Below, in pieces: positions 1 through 6,383 of a DNA stretch of 18,396 nt. Source of the DNA: Caldisericota bacterium (GTDB lineage Bacteria > CAIJMQ01 > JAADFP01); NCBI GenBank assembly GCA_013152825.1, contig JAADFP010000144.1:1-18396 (forward strand), given 5' to 3'. Positions within the stretch are counted from its first letter, which is position 1. Each line of letters begins with the position of its first letter. The notes under the pieces are model-generated. The model was not told the DNA's origin, ran no database searches, and was given only the letters and a program-made list of their open reading frames with translations. The translations under genes were made by a program, and so were the position numbers.

Positions 1-168
1 GTCATACCTGCGAAAGCCCTCCCGACACATGTCAGGAGTGCGCAAGCACTCTTGCCTACCTGTCATACCCGCGAAAGCGGGTATCCAGAGAAGCGAATGT
101 ACATATCTTGGCAGGCGATATAGATTCCTGCCTGTCCCGGTGCATATAGGGGCTTGCGCAGGAATGAC
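1..168. repeat. Palindromic intergenic repeat cluster with GNRA-type hairpins
   Basis: Two near-identical 17-nt units (16/17 identical) lie at 1-17 and 62-78. The second forms an 8-bp stem, ATACCCGC/GCGGGTAT, around a GAAA loop (65-84). Between them AGTGC-GCAA-GCACT (37-50) forms another tetraloop hairpin. Farther on, ATTCCTGC (124-131) is mirrored by GCAGGAAT (158-165), and GTCAT at 62-66 is mirrored by ATGAC at 164-168, so 62-168 looks like one palindromic element. Its end, GCAGGAATGACG (158-169), recurs inverted at 12492-12503, and ATTCCTGCCTGTCCCG (124-139) recurs at 12496-12511. The element resembles dispersed nonautonomous repeats of the 'GTCATTCCCGCGAAAGCGGGAATCC' type. I see no gene or clear terminator in 169-268. 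Confidence 0.75.
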
Positions 169-268
169 GAAGGGAGAAACAAGCAGGGGAGGAAGGATGG
201 ACGAACAACGATGTACGATCCGAGCCACGTAACCTCAACCGATTACCGATTGCCAATAGATAGGAGTT

Positions 269-631
269 CTATTTCTTGTTATTTTCTTTGACTTCCCTTT
301 TCTGTCCCAGGTAGAGGGAATAACTTTTGCCTTCACGGGTTAGGATGACACGCTTTCGTTCTATTTTAAATACTTTGAATCCAGCAATACTTTCACCTTC
401 TCTGACTATTTTTTCATTTATTATGGCGACTGCTTTCTTGGGAGAAGTCAGGGTGCCTGAAAGGATGAGATCAGAAGGCATTTCTTCCTCGATAGCTGTA
501 GGGACGGGAGGAGGGGTGATTTTGCTTTCTCCTTCCGGTGGCTGGAAGGGATCTCTTCCCCATTCCTGGGCATAAAGGGCTAGAGAAAACGTTGCCATCA
601 AAAAGATAAGTAAAAGCCTGAAAATTTTCAT
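269..631 (-). CDS. pilP: PilP-like type IV pilus assembly protein
   Basis: This 120-residue secreted or periplasmic protein probably belongs to the PilMNOP alignment complex of the type IV pilus. Residues 1-21 form a hydrophobic signal or anchor segment ending near LYAQ. An RDPFQPP motif (about 26-32) follows, the short signature seen after the signal in PilP and GspC-like proteins. A proline-rich linker comes next, then a small beta domain (about 53-112: ILSGTL, KKAVAIINEKIVREGE, VILTREGKSYSLYL) typical of PilP/GspC. There is no lipobox cysteine, although classical PilP is a lipoprotein. AAGGA 8 nt before the ATG, within the last codons of pilO, is a plausible SD. The gene starts 3 nt after the pilO stop and is the last gene of the run; no pilQ follows within the window. 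The product is shorter than proteobacterial PilP (about 170-180 aa), so the call rests on architecture and context. Confidence 0.72.
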   Translation of the reverse strand: MKIFRLLLIFLMATFSLALYAQEWGRDPFQPPEGESKITPPPVPTAIEEEMPSDLILSGTLTSPKKAVAIINEKIVREGESIAGFKVFKIERKRVILTREGKSYSLYLGQKREVKENNKK

Positions 632-634
632 CTT

Positions 635-1153
635 TTATTCCTTTATAACGATCTCTATCTCTATTTTGCTCAGGATAGTTACCGGCTGCGAAGATACTCT
701 TTCTAAGTAAAAACTTTTTATAATACCGAGTTTTTCCATATTCTCTACTTTTTGTAAAAGCCTGGAAATATCCTGGAAAGATCCCCTCAAGAATATTTCT
801 ACAACTTTATTAGGATAAATGTTGCTTTTCCCATCCTGGAAATTAATAGAAACTGTCTCTACCCCCAGTTCTTTAACCCAGGAAGTAAAGTTGGTAACAA
901 AGTTATTAAATTCTTCGGGAGAGAAAAGACGGGTTTCCAGCTTTGCCCGTACTTCGTTCTCAATTCTTAGCTCTCTCTGGAGCCCGGCCAGTTTATTCAC
1001 TGTTTGCTGCACAGCTATTAATTGAAGTTTTACCTGATGCAGGTTGTCCTTGAGTTTTCGTATACGAGTCAATAAAGGATGAAAAGCAAACTGGTAGACA
1101 ATTACTATGTAGAGAACAGTTAAAATGATGAATCCGGTCTTCTTTCTATCCAT
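635..1153 (-). CDS. pilO: PilO-like type IV pilus inner-membrane assembly protein
   Basis: This is a 172-residue bitopic inner-membrane protein. A short basic N-terminus (MDRKKT) is followed by a transmembrane helix at about 7-25, an amphipathic coiled coil at about 28-75 (RIRKLKDNLHQVKLQL onwards), and a C-terminal alpha/beta ferredoxin-like domain with the PilO-type element FLRGSFQDISRLLQKVE (about 120-138). PilO dimerises with PilN and links the cytoplasmic PilM ring to PilP and the secretin. The ATG overlaps the end of pilMN by 8 nt and has no clear SD, so translational coupling is likely. Sequence conservation in PilO is low; the call rests on the membrane, coiled-coil and ferredoxin-like layout and on its place between the PilM/N fusion and the PilP-like gene. 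Confidence 0.82.
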   Translation of the reverse strand: MDRKKTGFIILTVLYIVIVYQFAFHPLLTRIRKLKDNLHQVKLQLIAVQQTVNKLAGLQRELRIENEVRAKLETRLFSPEEFNNFVTNFTSWVKELGVETVSINFQDGKSNIYPNKVVEIFLRGSFQDISRLLQKVENMEKLGIIKSFYLERVSSQPVTILSKIEIEIVIKE

Positions 1154-2684
1154 TATTCAAAACAATTTCTATCTGGAAGTCAGAGAGATTTCCTCCCTTC
1201 CTTTTTTCCAGGGTAATAATACGGGGGGTTGCGTTGGGAGATTTCTCTTTTAATTTTTCCAGCCACATAGCAACCTTATCTCCGGAGAAACAGGAACCCC
1301 AGAGTGTAATTTTTTTGTTGCCGTTGTATTCCATGCGGTTAATCCACACTCCTTCCGGGATGGTCAGACTCAAATTTGAAGCAAATTTCTCCCAGGGAGT
1401 ACCCTTATTCTGAAGGGATTTCTTGATGTATGCTATTTTATTTTCTACTGCTTGCTTTTCTTTTTCCACCCTTTTTACCTCTTGCATAATGGGAAGAAGT
1501 TTTTGTATTCTTTCCTTGTTTATCTTGATTTCCTGGTTCCATTGAAAACTCTTTATTAGTAAAGGGGTGAAAGAAAGCACAGTGAATGAAATAAGCCCTA
1601 ATATGAAGAGAAGAACACCTAAGCGGGCTTTTTCTTCTCTTTTCCTTTTTTCTTCAGTCCTTCTGCGTAAATTTGGTAGCTCCTGGTAACCCATAGAAGC
1701 GCCAAGAAGAGCAGTGAATTGCGGGGAAAGGTTATGGAGATATTCTTTTTTCTCCAGTCTCAGGGAGGAAGTATCCACGTTTTCCAGCGTATCAATTTTG
1801 TAGAGTTTAATTCCCAGTTTTTCTTGCAGTAATGAATCTAAATTTTTTAGTTTACTCCCTCCTCCGGTGAAGAATACTTCTTCTATTCTTTCGCCGCGCG
1901 ATTGCTGGGAATAGTAACTGAGACTCAGGCTTATTTCTTCTTTTAGTTGTTCTACTATTTTGTTTAAGGAAGGGAAAACCCGGGAAGAGGGAGAGAGGAA
2001 GTCTTCTTTCTTTTTTAATTCTTCTGCCTGTAAAAAAGGGATATTCAACGATCCAGCAATTACCCGGGTAAATTCGCTTCCCCCGATAGGAATCTGTACG
2101 CCTATCTGCAGCTCTTTATTCTTGGCTAATGCCAGGGTGGAAAAATTCGCTCCAATGTCCAGCACTGCTCTCACTCCGGCAGTTTTTTTGTGTAATGTAG
2201 AATAACTTAATGCATATGGGTAGGGTACAATGGAAAGTATTTTGAAACCAAACTCTTCAAGCAGCTGTGCCCTTTCTTCCACCTCGTTTACGTTGCAGTA
2301 AACAACCTGGTATTCCCTTTCTTCCTGTTTCTCCTTCTTAAGTGAAAAATCAAATATAACTTCTTCATGGGAGGGAGGAAGATGTAGGTGTGCATCTTTC
2401 TCCATCACTATCCAGAGATCTTCCTCAGGAATGGGAGGGTAAGTTAGGTTTCGGATGTATATATTAGGAGAAGAGAAAGAAAGCACCGTGAGACGAGTCT
2501 TGGGTTTCATCACCTCTAAGATGCTTGCAAGACTTTGTCTCCAGGCTATCCTGCGGTCTTCCCCTTCCAGGGAAGGGTCTATCTCCCGGTAGCCAAAATT
2601 TAATACCTGGTTGCCTCGGATTTCTATGAGCTTAACTGAATAATTGCCGATATCTGCTGATACTATATGTCTAATTTTTGCCAT
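1146..2684 (-). CDS. PilM-PilN fusion protein, type IV pilus assembly
   Basis: One 512-residue polypeptide carries what are normally two proteins. Residues 1-335 are PilM, an actin-like cytoplasmic ATP-binding protein, with phosphate-1 motif ADIGNYSVK (10-18), phosphate-2 motif LDIGANFST (175-183) and adenosine motif FFTGGGSKL (271-279). A basic linker (about 339-353) leads to a transmembrane helix at about 354-378, a coiled coil (about 383-425) and a PilN-type periplasmic domain (LTIPEGVWINRMEY, 440-453) ending at 512. Free PilN docks on PilM through a conserved N-terminal INLLP peptide; here only ELPNLRRR remains at the junction. The ATG at 2684 is preferred to an in-frame TTG at 2744, because PilM proteins start just before the ADIG motif and a promoter lies immediately upstream. 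No SD precedes this ATG. It heads the fusion-pilO-pilP run and starts 34 nt after the priA stop. Confidence 0.88.
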   Translation of the reverse strand: MAKIRHIVSADIGNYSVKLIEIRGNQVLNFGYREIDPSLEGEDRRIAWRQSLASILEVMKPKTRLTVLSFSSPNIYIRNLTYPPIPEEDLWIVMEKDAHLHLPPSHEEVIFDFSLKKEKQEEREYQVVYCNVNEVEERAQLLEEFGFKILSIVPYPYALSYSTLHKKTAGVRAVLDIGANFSTLALAKNKELQIGVQIPIGGSEFTRVIAGSLNIPFLQAEELKKKEDFLSPSSRVFPSLNKIVEQLKEEISLSLSYYSQQSRGERIEEVFFTGGGSKLKNLDSLLQEKLGIKLYKIDTLENVDTSSLRLEKKEYLHNLSPQFTALLGASMGYQELPNLRRRTEEKRKREEKARLGVLLFILGLISFTVLSFTPLLIKSFQWNQEIKINKERIQKLLPIMQEVKRVEKEKQAVENKIAYIKKSLQNKGTPWEKFASNLSLTIPEGVWINRMEYNGNKKITLWGSCFSGDKVAMWLEKLKEKSPNATPRIITLEKRKGGNLSDFQIEIVLNNG

Positions 2685-2693
2685 CTGTAATAC

Positions 2694-2722
2694 TTTATAC
2701 TGAAAAAGAGAAGGTAAGTCAA
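2694..2722 (-). promoter_or_regulatory. Predicted sigma-70-type promoter of pilM-pilN, leaderless geometry
   Basis: On the minus strand TTGACT (2722-2717) is separated by exactly 17 nt from TATAAA (2699-2694). Each box matches 5 of 6 consensus bases. Only 9 nt separate the -10 box from the ATG at 2684, so a start site about 7 nt downstream of the -10 box would give a 5' leader of only a few nucleotides. The -35 box contains the priA stop codon TGA (2721-2719). Promoter and start site are predictions from sequence alone. Confidence 0.6.
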
Positions 2723-4602
2723 GTCTGGAGAGGAAATAGGTCAAATATAACCCGTATTTTCTTTCTGCTGAGACTTGCTATTTGTTTTTTAAGAGCAGTG
2801 AGTGAACTTAACAGGGTTTGCCGGGAAGGAGATTTGAGCATAATCTGGGTAGAGAAATTTTTCCCCTTTTTTTGTACGGGAAGAGGCCCCAGACAATGAA
2901 CATTCTCCGCGAAGTTGGTTTGTATGGTTTCTTTGAGCTGATTTGCTGCCTTTTGTGCTTCGTGGGAATCTGCAGCGGTTATAATCAGGTAGAAAATATG
3001 AGAAAAAGGAGGATAGAAAAGTTCTTTGCGTTTTACCAGCTCTTCTCTGTAAAATTCCCTCCAGTCCAGGTTAAGAGAAAATTTTATGGAGGGATCTTCT
3101 GCATGGTAAGTTTGAATGATAACTTCCTTGTCTTTTCCCTCCATAAGAGATATCCATTCACCCAGGAATTGGAAAGTCTTTTCGGAAGAGCGGAAATCTG
3201 GCCGGAATAAATGAGTATCAGCATTAATTAGTCCCAGAAGAGTTATTTGATCGGGGAGAAAAATCCTTCTTAGCATCTTGGTGCCTACCAGAATAAAAGG
3301 AAGCTTTTTTGGGTCTATCTCCCTTTCTTTCTTTTCTGTATCTCTGTCACACCGGATTATTGGCACTGAAGGGAAAATTTTCTTTAATGCTTCTTCTATT
3401 TTCTGAGTACCGGTAGCTCTCACTTTGGTATAAGATGCCTGGCAGCGAGGGCATATTTCTTCTACTTCTTCCACACTACCGCATTGATGGCATAGCATTA
3501 TATCTGGCTTATGATAAGAAAGGGGGATGGAGCAGTCTTTGCATTTCTGGATGTACCGGCAAACTTTACATACGCGATAACCAGCAAATCCTCTTCTATT
3601 TACCAGGACTGCTACGCTTTCCCCTTTTCCCAGCCTTTCTTCTATTTTCTCTATTAGGTGTTTGCTAAGCCCCTTGCTCTTCATTCTTCTCTCTTCTCTG
3701 CGCATATTAACCAGAGTAACCAGGGGTGCATGGAAGCTTCTGTTGATAGAAAATTCCCTGATTTGGCCTTTCTCCATAAGGTAGAGATATTCTATGGGGG
3801 GTACAGGGGAAGAGAGAATAACCGGTATTTTTTCTGTTTTCCCCCTGATTAAGGCCACTTCGGGAAGAAAATAGCGGGGATGAGAGGGGCTTTTATAAGA
3901 GGAAGAATGTATATCTTCCATGATTATCATTCCCAGGTTAGTAATAGGTAGCCAGAAGGCAGACCTTGTTCCGGCTATTATTTTGGCTTCTCCACAAATA
4001 ATTTTTTTCAAATTTTCCCGTCGCTGGCGGGGAGTTAGGGCAGAGGAAAAGAATACTGCCTCCTCAGGGAAACAGGAGGCTACCTTTTCTCTAAGTAAAG
4101 AATAGGATTCCCATTCGGGAAAGATAAGAAGTGTTTTCTTGCCTTCGGCTATATTTTTTTCCAGCAGGGTAACGTATTTCTTCCATCTCTCTTCATAAGA
4201 GGGGAAAAGACATAAATAAGGAATGAATTCGCCCCGCGGAGCTACACTTTTTGGGGGGCGTTTCACTGCCGATTTCTCATGCAGGGGAAAATTCTTTCCT
4301 TCCTTCCCTCCCGTGGAGAGTTTAAGTATCTCAAACCAGTTGCTTGCATAATATTGGGCAACTTCCCGGGCAAAAGAAAGATAGGAAGCAGAAAATAGGG
4401 GGACTTCATCTATAATTTCCTGTATGGGTTTTAATTTATTCTCTTTAGCCTCTTCTTTACCCACTACTACTCCCCACATTAGCCTTTTTCTCACTTCCAC
4501 TTTCACCCTTATTCCCACCTTCAGTTTTTTTGAAAGAGACCCTGGGATGGCATAGGAATACACTCCGTACTCCATAAGAATTTGAGCTGCTTTCTTAGAC
4601 AT
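2719..4602 (-). CDS. priA: PriA-like primosomal protein N', predicted inactive as helicase
   Basis: Recognisable from end to end as PriA (primosomal protein N', replication restart), at 627 residues against about 730 in the active family. It has an N-terminal DNA-binding domain (1-100), helicase lobes, and a complete zinc-binding insertion with four CxxC pairs (C345/348, C354/357, C371/374, C384/387). Other landmarks are VNRRGF (334-339), LINADTHLFRPDFRSSEKTFQ (in 458-478) and the C-terminal YPPFSHI. The ATPase motifs are lost. The GSGKT region reads LCLFPSYEERW (130-140), the DEEH box reads MEDIH (228-232), GSATPS reads LSSPVPP (263-269), and GRAGR is replaced near 481-489. The reading frame is intact and the fold landmarks are conserved, so this looks like a selected loss rather than decay. 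Actinobacterial PriA homologues are also annotated as lacking helicase motifs. It probably acts as a DNA- or primosome-binding scaffold. The ATG follows a purine-rich AGAGAAGAG and lies 42 bp from the divergent larE. Confidence 0.85.
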   Translation of the reverse strand: MSKKAAQILMEYGVYSYAIPGSLSKKLKVGIRVKVEVRKRLMWGVVVGKEEAKENKLKPIQEIIDEVPLFSASYLSFAREVAQYYASNWFEILKLSTGGKEGKNFPLHEKSAVKRPPKSVAPRGEFIPYLCLFPSYEERWKKYVTLLEKNIAEGKKTLLIFPEWESYSLLREKVASCFPEEAVFFSSALTPRQRRENLKKIICGEAKIIAGTRSAFWLPITNLGMIIMEDIHSSSYKSPSHPRYFLPEVALIRGKTEKIPVILSSPVPPIEYLYLMEKGQIREFSINRSFHAPLVTLVNMRREERRMKSKGLSKHLIEKIEERLGKGESVAVLVNRRGFAGYRVCKVCRYIQKCKDCSIPLSYHKPDIMLCHQCGSVEEVEEICPRCQASYTKVRATGTQKIEEALKKIFPSVPIIRCDRDTEKKEREIDPKKLPFILVGTKMLRRIFLPDQITLLGLINADTHLFRPDFRSSEKTFQFLGEWISLMEGKDKEVIIQTYHAEDPSIKFSLNLDWREFYREELVKRKELFYPPFSHIFYLIITAADSHEAQKAANQLKETIQTNFAENVHCLGPLPVQKKGKNFSTQIMLKSPSRQTLLSSLTALKKQIASLSRKKIRVIFDLFPLQT

Positions 4603-4644
4603 ATTCTCTTCTCTATTTTACTCTACCATGATAAACTTAAAAAG

Positions 4645-5451
4645 ATGAATCCAGAAGTAAAATTAGAGAAATTAAAAAAAGAGATAAAAAAGCTTGGCTC
4701 CCTGGTGGTGGCATTTTCCGGAGGAGTGGACAGCACATTTCTTCTTAAAGTTGCACGGGATATTCTTGGGAAGGAAAATACTCTGGCGGTAACGGCAAAA
4801 TCTGAGACCTATGCTCAGCATGAGTTTGAAGAAGCAAAAAGGATAGCACAGAAACTGGATGTAAACTGGATGTGGATTGAGTCCAAAGAACTTGCCTTAG
4901 AAAATTTCAGGAAGAACCCACCGGATAGATGCTATTACTGTAAATCCGAGCTTTTTCGGGAGCTGAAAAAGATTGCCCGGGAAAGAGGTTTTAGACATGT
5001 AGTTGACGGGACAAATGCCGATGATACAAACGATTTCAGGCCCGGGATGAGGGCTGCAGAAGAACTAAGAGTGCTCAGTCCTCTTAAAATAGCAGGTATC
5101 ACTAAGGAGGAGATCAGGATGCTGAGTAAAGCAATGGGGCTCCCTACCTGGAATAAAGCTGCCTATGCTTGCCTTGCGTCCAGGTTTCCCTATGGAGAGG
5201 TTATTAACGAGGAGAAACTGGCAAAAATCCAGGAAGCAGAAGAATTTTTAAGGAGATATAAATTACGGCAAATGAGAGTCAGGTTTCATGGCAATATTGC
5301 CAGGCTTGAGGTTGAACCTGCTGATTTCCAGAAACTGATTAAAGTTAGAGAAGAGCTGATAGCAAAGTTTAAACAGCTCGGCTTCAATTACATTACCCTG
5401 GATCTGGAGGGTTACAGAACCGGGAGTATGAATGAAACCCTGGAAAAATAG
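4645..5451 (+). CDS. larE: LarE, ATP-dependent sulfur transferase of nickel-pincer nucleotide synthesis
   Basis: LarE adenylates the pyridinium dicarboxylate mononucleotide made by LarB and inserts sulfur to form the thiocarboxylates that later bind nickel. This 268-residue protein has the PP-loop SGGVDS (25-30), DGTNADD (121-127) and the signature ACLASRFPYGE (175-185) with Cys176. In Lactobacillus plantarum LarE the equivalent cysteine is the sacrificial sulfur donor. Two more cysteines, C96 and C99 in CYYC, give the three-cysteine set associated with iron-sulfur-dependent LarE forms that need not sacrifice their own sulfur; assigning this protein to that type is inference. The start is placed at ATG 4645. 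The frame stays open back to 4582, but that stretch overlaps the divergent priA start and reads as unrelated residues. No strong SD is present, only AAAAG. larB follows after a 185-nt gap. Confidence 0.93.
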   Translation: MNPEVKLEKLKKEIKKLGSLVVAFSGGVDSTFLLKVARDILGKENTLAVTAKSETYAQHEFEEAKRIAQKLDVNWMWIESKELALENFRKNPPDRCYYCKSELFRELKKIARERGFRHVVDGTNADDTNDFRPGMRAAEELRVLSPLKIAGITKEEIRMLSKAMGLPTWNKAAYACLASRFPYGEVINEEKLAKIQEAEEFLRRYKLRQMRVRFHGNIARLEVEPADFQKLIKVREELIAKFKQLGFNYITLDLEGYRTGSMNETLEK

Positions 5452-5482
5452 GTGAGCAGTGAATATATGGCAGATAATGGCA

Positions 5483-5593
5483 AGGAAAAATTAGTTTCCT
5501 GGTTTCTTGGTTTCCCGGGGAAAAGCTTTGAATTTGTGATTTTAGGTTTATCCCGGCGCTTGCCCGCGTTCCCGATGCCGATTTATATCGGGA
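5483..5593. repeat. Small repeats in the larE-larB gap
   Basis: The 185-nt gap between larE and larB holds no gene. It contains AGGAAA/TTTCCT (5483-5488 and 5495-5500), three imperfect 8-nt tandem units, TTTCCTGG, TTTCTTGG and TTTCCCGG (5495-5518), and a hairpin TCCCGAT/ATCGGGA with a 10-nt loop (5570-5593). The hairpin resembles the core of the palindrome at 12506-12525 and may be a decayed copy. A T-tract typical of terminators is missing. Confidence 0.45.
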
Positions 5594-5636
5594 GGACAGA
5601 TAGAGTCGGGAGAGGTTAAAAAAAGGAGATTTACGG

Positions 5637-6383
5637 GTGAAGGAAGAAGTGATTTACCGGATACTTGCTGATTTGAACCAGGGAAAAGTTTCTCTGGATG
5701 AAGCTTTCCAGAGGTTAAAGGATCTTCCCTTCAAGGATCTGGGTTTTGCCAAAATCGATTACCATCGGGAAATGAGAAAGGGACTCCCGGAAACTGTTTT
5801 CTGTCTGGGGAAAACACCGGAAAATGTGGTGAACATATTCTCTGAAATGGAGGGTAAAGTTAATATTCTGGCCACAAAGGCGTCGAAGGAAATTATGGAA
5901 ATTGTTAGCCGGAAGTTCCCCCGGGCAAAGATATACGAAGATGCGAGGATAATATACCTGGGTGAATATCCTGAAGTGGAGGAAAGAAAAGCAGTAGTTC
6001 TCACCGGGGGTACGGGTGATATACCGGTAGCCAGGGAGGCCATGATTGTAGCCAGGGCCATGGGAGTAGAAGTAAAGCCGATATTTGATGTGGGGGTAGC
6101 AGGCATTCACAGGTTGGGAAGTTTCAAAGAGGAGATAAATAGTGCGGAGGTTATTATTGTGGTGGCAGGAATGGATGGTGCTTTACCAAGTGTGGTGGCA
6201 GGGTTATTCAGTAAACCCGTAGTTGCTGTTCCTACAAGTGTAGGGTATGGGGCAAATTTTCAAGGCATTTCGCCTCTATTAACCATGCTTAACTCCTGCG
6301 CACCGGGTGTAGTAGTGGTAAATATTGATAATGGATACGGCGCAGGCTACTTTGCCGCTTTAATTTGCAAGAGAAAAAGATGA
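5637..6383 (+). CDS. larB: LarB, NaAD carboxylase/hydrolase of nickel-pincer nucleotide synthesis
   Basis: LarB carboxylates the pyridine ring of nicotinic acid adenine dinucleotide and cleaves the phosphoanhydride, giving the dicarboxylated mononucleotide used by LarE. The 248-residue product has a small helical N-terminal part and a C-terminal PurE-like half. That half contains VVLTGGTGDIPVAREA (120-135), VVAGMDGALPSVVAGL (175-190), VAVPTSVGYGA (197-207) and NSCAPGVVVVNIDNGYGAGYF (in 219-239). Cys221 matches the number of the cysteine reported to attack the NaAD ring in L. plantarum LarB. The start is GTG at 5637, supported by AAGGAG at 5623-5628; the length is normal for the family. The stop TGA overlaps the larC start (ATGA), so the two genes are translationally coupled. 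Confidence 0.95.
   Translation: MKEEVIYRILADLNQGKVSLDEAFQRLKDLPFKDLGFAKIDYHREMRKGLPETVFCLGKTPENVVNIFSEMEGKVNILATKASKEIMEIVSRKFPRAKIYEDARIIYLGEYPEVEERKAVVLTGGTGDIPVAREAMIVARAMGVEVKPIFDVGVAGIHRLGSFKEEINSAEVIIVVAGMDGALPSVVAGLFSKPVVAVPTSVGYGANFQGISPLLTMLNSCAPGVVVVNIDNGYGAGYFAALICKRKR

Noticed and set aside
1..84. Repeated GTCATACC-GCGAAAGC units as a CRISPR array.
   Set aside because: There are only two copies, each able to fold and part of a dispersed palindromic element, with no regular spacing and no cas genes.
29..256. Open frames of 66-67 codons on both strands in the left intergenic region.
   Set aside because: They are built from the palindromic repeats, have no SD and no recognisable domain.
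2685..2744. PilM start at TTG 2744.
   Set aside because: It overlaps priA by 26 nt and lies upstream of the predicted -35 box; PilM proteins begin just before the ADIG motif, as with ATG 2684.
4582..4644. LarE starting upstream at 4582 inside the divergent priA start.
   Set aside because: The extra 21 residues look random and overlap the opposite gene. LarE proteins start shortly before the PP-loop, as with ATG 4645.
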